A stretch of 64,000 bases of DNA from the NCBI GenBank assembly GCA_047601665.1, contig JASGIT010000001.1, forward strand, positions 2,604,001 through 2,668,000, given 5' to 3'. The position numbers and the translations under genes were made by a program. Positions 1 to 8,110 of this stretch are shown piece by piece. Under the pieces are notes generated by a model, which ran no database searches, had not been told where the DNA came from, and was given only the letters and a program-made list of their open reading frames with translations. This DNA comes from JASGIT01 sp047601665. Lineage in GTDB: Bacteria; Pseudomonadota; Gammaproteobacteria; Burkholderiales; Burkholderiaceae_C. Positions within the stretch are counted from its first letter, which is position 1; the number at the start of each line of letters is the position of its first letter.

Positions 1-2
1 AG

Positions 3-1253
3 GTGGCCGACTTCTTCGTGCTGCGTACCTTGCTGGCCGACACGCTTAAGCATCTGGCCCGCTGGACCAAACCGCAAAAAGTCCGCACGCCGCTCTACCT
101 GCAACCCGCCTCGGCCTGGGTGCAGCGCCAGCCCTTGGGCGTGGTCGCTGTCATCGCGCCGTGGAACTACCCGGTGCAGCTGGCGCTGGCCCCCGCCATC
201 ACCGCGCTGGCGGCGGGCAACCGCGTCATCCTGAAGCCCAGCGAACTCACGCCCCACACCTCGGCGCGGCTGGCCGCGCTGGTCGGCCAGTTCTTCACGC
301 CCGACGAATTCGCCGTGGTGCAGGGCGACGCGGCCACGGCGGCGCTGATCGCCTCGCTGCCGTTCGACCACATCGTCTTCACCGGCTCCACCGCCGTGGG
401 GCGCAAGGTGGCGCTGGCGGCGGCGGCCAACCTCACGCCGACCACGCTGGAACTCGGCGGCAAGTCGCCCTGCATCCTCGACGCAGGCTGCGATCTGGCC
501 GACGCCGCGCTCAAGATCGCCCACGGCAAGCTGCTCAACGCGGGCCAGACCTGCATCGCGCCCGACTACGTGCTGCTGCCCCGGGGCCGCGAGGCCGCGT
601 TCGCGGACGCCTACCGCGCCGCCGTGGCGCGGCTGTATCCGCAGATCGAGGGCAACCCGGACTACGCCAGCATCATCACCCCGCGCCACCTGGCCCGCCT
701 GCGCACCATGCTGCAGCAGGCGCAGACCCAGGGGGCCGAGGTGGTGTCCATGGCCCCCGCGCAGCCCGTGCCCGCGCCCAACCACCAGGGCAGCCTGGGC
801 GACGGCGTCAGCCGCCAGATGCCGCCGGTGCTGGTGTTCGGCGTCCATGACTCCATGCAGCTGATGCAGGAGGAAATCTTCGGCCCCATCCTGCCCGTGA
901 TCGGCTACGAGCGGCTCGACGACGCCATCGCCCACATCAACGCCGGGCCGCGCCCGCTGGCGCTGTACTGGTTCGGCCACAGCGACGCGGTGCGCGACGA
1001 CGTGCTGCGCCGCACCGTGAGCGGCGGCGTGACGGTGAACGACACGCTGTTTCACATCGCGCACGACGGCCTGCTCTTCGGCGGCGTGGGCGACAGCGGC
1101 TGGGGCGCGTACCACGGCGAGGCGGGGTTCCTGCGCCTGTCGCACCAGAAGAGCGTGCTCGCGCAGTCGCGCTGGGCGCAGGGCAAGCTCTTCTACCCGC
1201 CGTACGGGGCCAAGTTCGACCAGGTGATGAACTTGCTGAAGCGCTGGCTCTGA
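3..1253 (+). CDS. Aldehyde dehydrogenase, coniferyl-aldehyde type (5' end outside window)
   Basis: NAD(P)-dependent oxidation of an aldehyde to its acid; the closest group by eye is coniferyl aldehyde dehydrogenase, but the physiological substrate cannot be told. The window opens inside the gene: 416 residues are visible while the family is usually about 450-480, so the GTG at position 3 should not be taken as the start. Landmarks counted from the visible first codon are APWNYP near residue 52, FTGSTAVG near 126, the general-base Glu in LELGGKSP (about 150), the nucleophile Cys in GQTC (about 184), and a C-terminal FGGVGDSGWG. The TGA stop overlaps the first bases of the inverted-repeat element that follows. 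Confidence 0.9.
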   Translation: MADFFVLRTLLADTLKHLARWTKPQKVRTPLYLQPASAWVQRQPLGVVAVIAPWNYPVQLALAPAITALAAGNRVILKPSELTPHTSARLAALVGQFFTPDEFAVVQGDAATAALIASLPFDHIVFTGSTAVGRKVALAAAANLTPTTLELGGKSPCILDAGCDLADAALKIAHGKLLNAGQTCIAPDYVLLPRGREAAFADAYRAAVARLYPQIEGNPDYASIITPRHLARLRTMLQQAQTQGAEVVSMAPAQPVPAPNHQGSLGDGVSRQMPPVLVFGVHDSMQLMQEEIFGPILPVIGYERLDDAIAHINAGPRPLALYWFGHSDAVRDDVLRRTVSGGVTVNDTLFHIAHDGLLFGGVGDSGWGAYHGEAGFLRLSHQKSVLAQSRWAQGKLFYPPYGAKFDQVMNLLKRWL

Positions 1254-1516
1254 GCCTGTTCAAGGCCTTTTCATGGTGCCCGTTGCCCCGCAAAGGCAGT
1301 GGATGCAAGGCGCCCACCGCAAGCCGCACTGGAGTGCGGCGAGGATGGGCAACGCCGCAGACGCTGCCTTTGCGGGGCAACCCTTCGGGCAAGGCAGCAA
1401 ATAACCGCACTCGTCGTTGCGCACCTTGCCCAGGCAGAAGCATGGGCTGCGGCGCGCGCCTAGATTGCGGCTGTTTGCTGCCTTGCGGGCACCATGAAAA
1501 GGCCTTGAACAGGCTC
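1252..1516. repeat. Structured inverted-repeat element, copy 1 (265 bp)
   Basis: Perfect 31-bp terminal inverted repeats (1252-1282 and 1486-1516) enclose two branched domains. The first has a stem beginning GTTGCCCCGCAAAGGCAG that pairs with CTGCCTTTGCGGGGCAAC, capped by a hairpin at 1323-1340 (GCCGCACT-GG-AGTGCGGC). The second has a stem GCAAGGCAGCAAA pairing with TTTGCTGCCTTGC around a core containing CTTGCCCAGGCA and GGGCTGCGGCGCG. The left end overlaps the TGA of the aldehyde dehydrogenase. Together with 1517-1596 this fills the longest gene-free stretch in the window. No protein-coding gene is supported inside it. A near copy lies at 56479-56748 and a short relative at 11789-11951. Confidence 0.85.
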
Positions 1517-1596
1517 TGAGGGTTACTACGGAGCAGTCTGGGCAAATTTGAGACAATCACGGGTTTTTCGTTTCTCACCCGTTTTCGCGTTTGCCC

Positions 1597-2121
1597 ATGT
1601 CCAGTATCCAGGTTCGTCCCGCCACGCTGCGCGACGCCAAAGCCATTGCCCAAGTCCACACCGCCGCCGCCCTCGAAGCCTACCGCGACGTGCTGCCCCA
1701 AGACCAGCTCAAGACCATGTCCTCGGTCGAAAAGCGCCAAGCCTACTGGCGCGAGGCCATCGAATACTGCGAGCCGCAGGTGCAGGTGGCCGTCGATGGC
1801 GACAAGATCGTCGGCTTCGTCGGCTTCGACCGCTCGCGCGACGCCAAGTCCCGCCCCACCACGGGCGAAATCTGGGCCATCTACGCCGCTCCCAGCCACT
1901 GGGACCAGGGCGTGGGCCTGGCCCTGTGGGACGCCGCGCGCGACGGCCTGCAGGAAGAAGGCTGCACCACTGTCACCGCCTGGGTGCCGCTGCGCAACGA
2001 GCGCGCGCTGCGCTTCCATGAACTCGCGGGCTTCAAGCGCGAGATGACCACCGCCAAGACCGCCGTGGTGGGCGGCGTGAAGATCGAGGAAGTGCGCCTG
2101 CAGCGCCCGATCAACGCATGA
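1597..2121 (+). CDS. GNAT-family N-acetyltransferase
   Basis: Probable acetyl-CoA-dependent N-acetyltransferase of 174 residues; the acceptor is unknown. The N-terminal IQVRPATLRDAKAIAQVH is typical of GNAT strand 1/helix 1. The acetyl-CoA loop appears as HWDQGVGLALWDAA, a loose form of the Q/R-x-x-G-x-G/A motif, followed by VPLRNERALRFHELAGF, the usual last strand and helix of the fold. I chose the ATG at 1597; a TTG two codons upstream is also in frame. It overlaps the following methyltransferase gene by four bases (ATGA), so the two are probably co-translated. It sits directly downstream of the inverted-repeat element. Confidence 0.85.
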   Translation: MSSIQVRPATLRDAKAIAQVHTAAALEAYRDVLPQDQLKTMSSVEKRQAYWREAIEYCEPQVQVAVDGDKIVGFVGFDRSRDAKSRPTTGEIWAIYAAPSHWDQGVGLALWDAARDGLQEEGCTTVTAWVPLRNERALRFHELAGFKREMTTAKTAVVGGVKIEEVRLQRPINA

Positions 2122-3236
2122 TCCACTGGAGCGAGCAGGGCCAGGACCGGAGCGCGCTGTGGCGCTCCGAGGCCGGCCTGCCCGCTCCGCGCCGCGTGGT
2201 GTGCGTGGACGACACGCTGGCCGCCGACGCGGCCTACCGCCTGGCCAGCGAGGGCACGGCGCTGTTGTGGCGCGGCGACTTCCAGAACGCGCGCCATCTG
2301 CTGCAGGCGCTGATGCGCCGGGCCGACCGCAAGCCGCGTAAACAGGGCAAAGCCGCCACCCTCACCGAAGCCTTCCACCTGCACCGCCAGGCCCAGGGCC
2401 AGCGGGCGCGGGTGCTGTCGCAAGTCCTGATTCCGCTGGACGGCGACTACGGCATCCCTCTGCGCCGCGCGCCCGACTGGCGTGCCGCCTGCACCGAAGC
2501 CTGGGGCCCCGCGCCCGGCGCGCCGCTGGTGGCCTCGCTGCGCGAACTGCTGGGCCTGGTGGGCGCGCACGAATGGCGCAAGAAGGGCGTGGACATCCCC
2601 GCGCTGGGCGCGCGCATCCACCCGCACTACGGCGTGTTCTCGCCGGTGCGCGGCGAATATGTGGATCTGGTGGCCCAGGCCCCGCTGCCCGCGGGGTGTG
2701 AATTGGCCTTCGACGTCGGCGTGGGCACGGGCGTGCTCTCCGCCGTGCTCGCGCGGCGCGGCGTGGCCCGCGTGGTGGGCACCGACCAAGACCCGCGCGC
2801 CCTGGCCTGCGCGCAGGACAACCTGCGGCGCCTGGGTCTGCAGGAGCGCGTGCACATCGTGCAGGCCGACCTGTTTCCGCCGGGGCAAGCGCCCCTCATC
2901 GTCTGCAACCCGCCCTGGCTGCCCGCGCGCGCCAGCGCTCCCATCGAGCGCGCCGTGTACGACGAAGGCAGCGCCATGCTGCGCGGCTTTCTCGCGGGGC
3001 TGGCCGCGCACCTGGCGCCGGGCGGCGAGGGCTGGCTCATCCTGTCCGACCTGGCCGAGCACCTGGGCCTGCGCACGCGCGCCGAGTTGCTGGGCTGGGT
3101 GGAGGCCGCGGGCCTGCGCGTGCACGCCCGCCACGACACCCGCCCGCGCCATGCCAAGGCGCAGGACGCCGCCGACCCGCTGCACGCCGCGCGCGCGGCC
3201 GAGGTCACGTCGCTGTGGCGGCTGCGGGCACTATGA
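2118..3236 (+). CDS. Class I SAM-dependent methyltransferase (NPPW type)
   Basis: A 372-residue protein whose C-terminal half is a Rossmann-like methyltransferase: the SAM-binding loop DVGVGTGVLS lies near residue 199 and the catalytic NPPW motif near 264. NPPY/NPPW is used by enzymes methylating planar nitrogens in RNA, DNA or protein glutamine (HemK/RsmC/RlmG-like). The N-terminal 190 residues are not a domain I recognise. Rough family relatives are annotated as N5-glutamine or 16S rRNA methyltransferases, but the substrate is not readable here. ATG overlaps the stop of the acetyltransferase gene. A palindromic repeat follows immediately after the stop. Confidence 0.8.
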   Translation: MIHWSEQGQDRSALWRSEAGLPAPRRVVCVDDTLAADAAYRLASEGTALLWRGDFQNARHLLQALMRRADRKPRKQGKAATLTEAFHLHRQAQGQRARVLSQVLIPLDGDYGIPLRRAPDWRAACTEAWGPAPGAPLVASLRELLGLVGAHEWRKKGVDIPALGARIHPHYGVFSPVRGEYVDLVAQAPLPAGCELAFDVGVGTGVLSAVLARRGVARVVGTDQDPRALACAQDNLRRLGLQERVHIVQADLFPPGQAPLIVCNPPWLPARASAPIERAVYDEGSAMLRGFLAGLAAHLAPGGEGWLILSDLAEHLGLRTRAELLGWVEAAGLRVHARHDTRPRHAKAQDAADPLHAARAAEVTSLWRLRAL

Positions 3237-3297
3237 ATTCAATAGCTGCCAGCGCTTGTCGTACCTGGGCTGGGCTGACGGCCGATTTCATTCAAAA
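3237..3297. repeat. AGCGCTGG-type palindromic repeat R1
   Basis: Begins just after the methyltransferase stop with AATAGCTGCCAGCGCTTG and ends GGCCGATTTCATTCAAAAG. It shares the pattern of the other repeats in this window: AATAGCTGC, GCGCTTG, variable centre, then GGCC-ATTTxATTCAAA. Its purine-rich tail lies nine bases before the dusC ATG, so it may supply the dusC ribosome binding site. Confidence 0.7.
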
Positions 3298-3305
3298 GAC
3301 CTGAC

Positions 3306-4274
3306 ATGACGCTGCTCCTGGCCCCCATGGAAGGGCTGCTCGACTTCGTGCTGCGCGACGTGCTCACGCGCGTGGGCGGGGTCGATCGCTGCGTGGCGGA
3401 GTTCATCCGCGTGACCGGCACGTTGCTGCCCGAGCGCGTGTTCCTGCGCACCATTCCTGAATTGCGCCACGGCAGCCGCACGCTGGCCGGCGTGCCCGTG
3501 CGCGGCCAACTGCTCGGCTCCGACCCGGCCTGCATGGCCGACAACGCCGCGCGTCTCGCCGCCATGGGGGCCGAGGGCGTGGACCTCAACTTCGGCTGCC
3601 CCGCCAAGGTCGTCAACCGCCACGGCGGCGGCGCGGCGCTGCTGCGCGAGCCGGAGCAGATCCACGCCGTGGTGCAGGCCGTGCGCCGCGCCGTGCCCGC
3701 CGGGGTGCCCGTGTCCGCCAAGATGCGCCTGGGCTACCACGACACGTCGCTCGCCGTCGATTGCGCGCTGGCCATGCAGGCGGGCGGCGCGGGCGAACTG
3801 GTCGTGCACGCCCGCACCAAGGCCGACGGCTACCGCCCGCCCGCGTACTGGGAACTGATTCCCGCCATCCGCGCCGCCGTGCGCATCCCAGTCGCGGCCA
3901 ACGGCGAGATCTGGACGGTGCAGGACGCCCAGCGCTGCCGCGCGTTGTCGGGCTGCGACACGCTGATGCTCGGGCGCGGCGCGGTGGCCGACCCGGGCCT
4001 GGCGCTGGCCATCCGCGCGGCGCAGGCCTGCGAAGAGGGCAGGGCTGCCAGCGTGGAATGGCCGCAGATCGTGCCCGAGGTGCGGCGCTTCTGGCAGATG
4101 GTGTGCGCGGACCTGTCGCCGAACCAGCGCGCGGGCCGCCTCAAGCAATGGTTCAACCTGCTGCGCCGCCGCCACCCCGAGGCCGAGGCGCTGTTTGCCG
4201 AACTGCGCACCATGACCGACCAGCGCGCCATCAGCGCGTGGGTAGACCGGCTATGCGCTGCGCCAGAAGGTTGA
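3306..4274 (+). CDS. dusC: tRNA-dihydrouridine(16) synthase
   Basis: FMN-dependent reduction of uridine to dihydrouridine in the tRNA D-loop; 322 residues, the usual Dus size. The N-terminal LLAPMEGLLD is the start of the TIM barrel. The catalytic Cys is C98 in NFGCPAK, followed by the RHGGGAALL segment. VHARTK and ANGEIW are later barrel motifs, and the phosphate-binding LMLGRGAVADP is visible. DusC rather than DusA/B is inferred from APMEG with LLDF and the overall length. Its 3' end overlaps the 3' end of selU by 44 bases in convergent orientation, with no room for a separate terminator. Confidence 0.9.
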   Translation: MTLLLAPMEGLLDFVLRDVLTRVGGVDRCVAEFIRVTGTLLPERVFLRTIPELRHGSRTLAGVPVRGQLLGSDPACMADNAARLAAMGAEGVDLNFGCPAKVVNRHGGGAALLREPEQIHAVVQAVRRAVPAGVPVSAKMRLGYHDTSLAVDCALAMQAGGAGELVVHARTKADGYRPPAYWELIPAIRAAVRIPVAANGEIWTVQDAQRCRALSGCDTLMLGRGAVADPGLALAIRAAQACEEGRAASVEWPQIVPEVRRFWQMVCADLSPNQRAGRLKQWFNLLRRRHPEAEALFAELRTMTDQRAISAWVDRLCAAPEG

Positions 4275-5286
4275 TGCCGTCGTCCGATAGGTCCTGCGCC
4301 TCCACCACCTGCCGCTGCGCCCACTGGTGCAAATGCGTGCTTTGCGACCGCGCGTACAGCGGGTCGTAGTGCAGCGCCATCAGCTCGGCGAACAGCGGCG
4401 CCAGGTCGCGCTCTTCGGCCCACGCTTGCCAGCGCTGCACCACCTGCTTGCCATGCAGTTCCTTCATCGTGCCCAGCAACTGCGCCAGATGCGCCGGGTC
4501 GTCGCCCAGGTTGGCGTAATCGCGCAGCAAATAATCCAGCCGCGCCGCGTGGCCCGCCTGCACCTCGATGCATGGGCTGGCGCGCAGGCGCTGCACCAGC
4601 GGCTGCGGCACGTTCAGGCGGCCAATGCGCGCGCTCTCGGCCTCCACGAAGATGGGGCGGGCCAGGTCGAAGGCGTCCAGCGCGTTCGCCATCTGCGTCT
4701 CGAACGCCGTCTGCGCAGGCTGCTCCACCCCCGGCCAGGCCCCCAGCACCGAGCCCCGGTGGCGCGCAAAACCCTCCAGGTCCAGCACCTGCTGCCCCTG
4801 CGCCGCCAGCGCCTGCAACACCCGCGTCTTGGCGCTGCCCGTGGGGCCGCAGAGCACGCGCAAATGCAGCTGCGGCGCGTGCTGCGCCAGCGTGTCGATC
4901 ACATGCCGCCGCCACGCCTTGTAGCCGCCCGCCAGCTGCTGCGCGTCCCAGCCGACGAGCCGCATCCACGTCACCATTGAGCCGCTGCGCATTCCGCCGC
5001 GCCAGCAGTACACCAGCGGCTTCCAGTGCGAGGGCTTGTCGGCGAACTGCTCGCGCAAATGCCGCGCCAGGTTGGCCGCGACCATCGCGCCGCCCACGCG
5101 CCGCGCCTCGAACGCGCCCTGCTGCTTGTACAGCGTGCCGACGATGGCGCGTTCCTCGTCGTCCAGCACCGGGCAGTTGATGGCGCCGGGCAGGCGGTCT
5201 TCGGCGAATTCGGCGGGTGAGCGCGCGTCGATGAGGGTGTCGAAAGCGTGGCGGTCCTGCACGCGCACGGGGCCCCGGTGGCTCAT
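4231..5286 (-). CDS. selU: tRNA 2-selenouridine synthase
   Basis: Also called MnmH or YbbB. It replaces the sulfur of 2-thiouridine at the tRNA wobble position with selenium, using selenophosphate. The 351-residue protein has an N-terminal rhodanese domain with the active Cys at about 94 (YCWRGGMRSGS), then a P-loop domain (GPTGSAKT, about 147-154). The start MSHRGPV at 5286 is chosen because the longer frame would run through selD. selD is divergent with a 30-base gap, so the enzyme and its selenium donor synthase are neighbours. The 3' end overlaps dusC convergently. Confidence 0.92.
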   Translation of the reverse strand: MSHRGPVRVQDRHAFDTLIDARSPAEFAEDRLPGAINCPVLDDEERAIVGTLYKQQGAFEARRVGGAMVAANLARHLREQFADKPSHWKPLVYCWRGGMRSGSMVTWMRLVGWDAQQLAGGYKAWRRHVIDTLAQHAPQLHLRVLCGPTGSAKTRVLQALAAQGQQVLDLEGFARHRGSVLGAWPGVEQPAQTAFETQMANALDAFDLARPIFVEAESARIGRLNVPQPLVQRLRASPCIEVQAGHAARLDYLLRDYANLGDDPAHLAQLLGTMKELHGKQVVQRWQAWAEERDLAPLFAELMALHYDPLYARSQSTHLHQWAQRQVVEAQDLSDDGINLLAQRIAGLPTR

Positions 5287-5316
5287 AGAAAGACCCCTGC
5301 GGGCACAATAGTTAGC

Positions 5317-6369
5317 ATGACTTCCATTCGACTGACTGAGTTTTCCCACGGCGGCGGTTGCGGCTGCAAGATCGCCCCCGGCTTGCTCACCGAGATTCTG
5401 GCACGCGCCCCCGCGGGCATCGTGCCGCCCGAGCTGCTGGTGGGCACCGAAACCGCCGACGATGCCGCCGTCTACCGCCTCAACGACACCCAGGCGCTGG
5501 TCGCCACCACCGACTTCTTCACCCCCATCGTCGATGACCCGTTCGACTTCGGCCGCATCGCGGCCACGAATGCGCTGTCGGACATCTACGCCATGGGCGG
5601 CACCCCCATCATGGCGCTGGCCCTGGTCGGAATGCCCATCGCCAAGCTGCCGCCCGAGGTGATCGGCCGCGTACTGGAAGGCGGCGCCTCCGTCTGCCGC
5701 GCGGCGGGCATTCCGATTGCGGGCGGGCACTCCATCGACGTGCTGGAGCCCATCTACGGCCTGGTCGGCCTGGGCCTGGTGCACCCCAGCCGCGTGCGCC
5801 GCAATGCCGACGCCCAAGCAGGCGACGTGCTGGTGCTGGGCAAGCCGCTGGGCGTGGGCATCCTCTCCGCCGCGCTGAAGAAGGGCATCCTGGGCGCGGA
5901 GGGCTACGCGCAGATGCTGCGCCACACTACCCAGCTCAACACCGTGGGCGTGCAGCTTGCTGCCCTCGACGGCGTGCACGCCATGACGGACGTGACCGGC
6001 TTCGGCCTGGCCGGCCACCTGCTCGAAATCTGCCGGGGCTCCGGCTTGGCCGCCGAGGTGCAACTGGGCCAGCTACCGCTGATCGCCGAAGCCGCCGCGC
6101 TGGCGCGGGATGGCATTGCCACGGGCGCATCCGCCCGCAACTGGGCCGCCTACGGCGCCGAGGTGGCGTGGCCCGAAACCGCAGCGCCCTGGCTGCGCCA
6201 GATCGCGACCGACCCACAGACCAGCGGCGGCCTGCTCGTCAGCTGCCGCGCCGATGCGGTGGAAGCCGTGCTGGACGCCTTCGCCCAGGCGGGTTTTGCC
6301 CAGGCCGCCGCCATCGGCCACATGCAGCCGCACCCGCCCCAGTCCGCCCGGCTGGTGTGCCGCCCATGA
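5317..6369 (+). CDS. selD: Selenide, water dikinase (selenophosphate synthase)
   Basis: Makes selenophosphate from selenide and ATP. 350 residues. The glycine-rich N-terminus contains the active Cys and Lys in GGCGCK (Cys15/Cys17, Lys18); both cysteines are TGC codons, so this is the Cys form, not a selenoprotein. The ATP-binding core includes DDAAVYRL, TDFFTPIVDDP and GGHSID. The start ATG at 5317 leaves a 30-base divergent gap to selU, enough only for overlapping short promoters; CACAAT just upstream is a possible -10. No selA or selB is present in the window, so the visible use of selenophosphate is tRNA modification. ATGA overlap with pncA follows. Confidence 0.95.
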   Translation: MTSIRLTEFSHGGGCGCKIAPGLLTEILARAPAGIVPPELLVGTETADDAAVYRLNDTQALVATTDFFTPIVDDPFDFGRIAATNALSDIYAMGGTPIMALALVGMPIAKLPPEVIGRVLEGGASVCRAAGIPIAGGHSIDVLEPIYGLVGLGLVHPSRVRRNADAQAGDVLVLGKPLGVGILSAALKKGILGAEGYAQMLRHTTQLNTVGVQLAALDGVHAMTDVTGFGLAGHLLEICRGSGLAAEVQLGQLPLIAEAAALARDGIATGASARNWAAYGAEVAWPETAAPWLRQIATDPQTSGGLLVSCRADAVEAVLDAFAQAGFAQAAAIGHMQPHPPQSARLVCRP

Positions 6370-7001
6370 CCGCCATCCGGCCCACCCCGCAGTCCGCGCT
6401 GATCGTGGTGGACGTGCAGAACGGCTTCATCGAAGGCGGCGCGCTGCCCGTCCCCGGCGGGGCCGGGGTGGTGCCCGTCATCAACCGGCTGGCGCCGCGC
6501 TTCGACAACATCGTCATCACGCAGGACTGGCATCCGGCGGGCCACGCCTCGTTCGCCAGCACCCACGCGGGCAGGCAGCCGTTCGAGATAGTCCGGCTGG
6601 CCTATGGCGACCAGGTGCTCTGGCCCGACCATTGCGTGCAGGGCACCGAAGACGCGGCGCTGGCGCCGGGCCTGCACCTGCCCACGGCCCAGCTCATCCT
6701 GCGCAAGGGCTTCCATCCGCACATCGACAGCTATTCCGCCTTCGAGGAAGCCGACCACCAGACCACCACCGGACTGGCCGCCTATTTGCAGGCGCGCGGC
6801 GTGCGCAGCGTGTTCGTCGCCGGCCTGGCCACCGACTTCTGCGTGGCCTGGACGGCCCTGGATGCGCGCAAGGCAGGCTTCGACACCTATGTGATCGAAG
6901 ACGCCACGCGCGCCATCGACCTGAACGGCTCGCTGGCGCAGGCGTGGACGGAGATGCTGGCGCAGGGCGTGCGGCGCATTCAGTCGGCGGATATCGCCTG
7001 A
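6366..7001 (+). CDS. pncA: Nicotinamidase
   Basis: Hydrolyses nicotinamide to nicotinate and ammonia in NAD salvage; cytoplasmic, 211 residues. The triad is visible: Asp in VVDVQNGF, Lys in RKGFH, and the nucleophile Cys in ATDFCV. The metal-binding Asp/His set is in DWHPAGHASF. The ATG overlaps the selD stop by four bases, so it is likely translated from the selD message although no metabolic link to selenium is evident. The 3' end overlaps the convergent permease gene by 22 bases. Confidence 0.93.
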   Translation: MTAIRPTPQSALIVVDVQNGFIEGGALPVPGGAGVVPVINRLAPRFDNIVITQDWHPAGHASFASTHAGRQPFEIVRLAYGDQVLWPDHCVQGTEDAALAPGLHLPTAQLILRKGFHPHIDSYSAFEEADHQTTTGLAAYLQARGVRSVFVAGLATDFCVAWTALDARKAGFDTYVIEDATRAIDLNGSLAQAWTEMLAQGVRRIQSADIA

Positions 7002-8110
7002 GCCGCATCGCGCTCGCGGTAGCGCCACCAGGTCAGGCCGCCGTACAGCACGATCAGCGCCGCCAGGTTGAGAAGCTGCGGCTGCACCTCGGACAGGCGC
7101 GCGCCCATGCCGTTGATTTGCAAGATGGCCTGCGTGCCCGAGGTGGTGGGCGCCAGCCGGGCCACCCAGGTCAGCCAGACCGGCATGGCGCTGACGGGCC
7201 AGGAGGCCCCGGTGAGGAAGAATAGCGGCATGGACGTGAGCAGAATGCCTTGCAGCGCATGTTCGCGCACCCGGAAGAAGCTGCCCACGAAGGTGGCCAG
7301 CAGCACCACGGCGGCCACGTAGAGCGCGGCGGCCAGCAGCAGCCCCGGCAGGTTGCCGCCGCGCGGAAAGTCCTGGAACCAGGTGACGAAACCGGCGTAA
7401 TACAGCAGGTTGAGCATCCCGATCAGCCACAGCGCGCAGAGCACCCCGGCCAGCCGCGTGCCGCCCAGGGCCAGCCGGCTGCCCTTGCGCTCGCGCAGCG
7501 TGCCGGCGAGCACGGCCACGCCCATCATCAGCGTCTGCTGCACGATCAGCACCGACACCGCCGAGACGACGGCGCTCGCGTAGCCCTCGCGCGTGTTGAA
7601 CAGCGGCCTTTGCACCAGCGTGAAGGGCGCGGCGGCGGGCGCGCCCAGGAACTGCGCGCGCTCGACCACGGCGTCGCGCGCGAAGCCCGAGATGGCGGCG
7701 GACAGCCCGTTCAGCACCGTGCTGGCGCGGCCCAGGTACGCGCCTTCGCCCAGCAGCGTGAGCTTGCCCTGCTGGCCGCGCAGGATGTCGCGCTCGAAGT
7801 GGGCGTCGATCACCACGATGCCCTCGGCCTCGCCCGCGGCGACGCGGCGGCTGGCTTCCTCGACGGAGTTGGAGGGTTCGATCAGATCCAGGTCGCGCAC
7901 CGCCTGCATCTGGCGCTGCAGGGCGCGGCTCAGGGGGCTGTGGTCCAGGTCCACCACCACGGTGGCCTGGCGCGTCGCCACCTGGTTCTGGTAGGCACTG
8001 GGGTAGTAGAAGGAGTAGATCACCACCGCCACCAGCATGGCCGAGAACACCGAGCGGTCGCTGAAGATGGCGGCCAGCGCGGCGCGAAAGCCTTCGGTGA
8101 AAGTCTTCAT
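6980..8110 (-). CDS. ABC-2 type transporter permease (second of pair)
   Basis: Inner-membrane permease of 376 residues of the ABC2_membrane_3 type. A first membrane segment lies near residues 25-40 (AMLVAVVIYSFYY), then a large periplasmic domain, then about five hydrophobic segments in the C-terminal half (for example LIVQQTLMMGVAVLAG and LCALWLIGMLNLLYY). The ATG overlaps the stop of the preceding permease by four bases. It is the last gene of an operon TolC-like, HlyD-like, permease, permease. No ATP-binding subunit is encoded with them, so an ATPase from elsewhere would be needed if this works as a true ABC exporter. Substrate unknown. Confidence 0.85.
   Translation of the reverse strand: MKTFTEGFRAALAAIFSDRSVFSAMLVAVVIYSFYYPSAYQNQVATRQATVVVDLDHSPLSRALQRQMQAVRDLDLIEPSNSVEEASRRVAAGEAEGIVVIDAHFERDILRGQQGKLTLLGEGAYLGRASTVLNGLSAAISGFARDAVVERAQFLGAPAAAPFTLVQRPLFNTREGYASAVVSAVSVLIVQQTLMMGVAVLAGTLRERKGSRLALGGTRLAGVLCALWLIGMLNLLYYAGFVTWFQDFPRGGNLPGLLLAAALYVAAVVLLATFVGSFFRVREHALQGILLTSMPLFFLTGASWPVSAMPVWLTWVARLAPTTSGTQAILQINGMGARLSEVQPQLLNLAALIVLYGGLTWWRYRERDAAQAISAD

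Noticed and set aside
937..2019. Minus-strand open frame spanning the first inverted-repeat element.
   Set aside because: Composition-driven; it crosses palindromic DNA and matches no family. Small frames inside the element are rejected for the same reason.
5317..5380. Possible selenocysteine codon in SelD.
   Set aside because: The active-site codons are TGC, with no in-frame TGA; an ordinary Cys enzyme.
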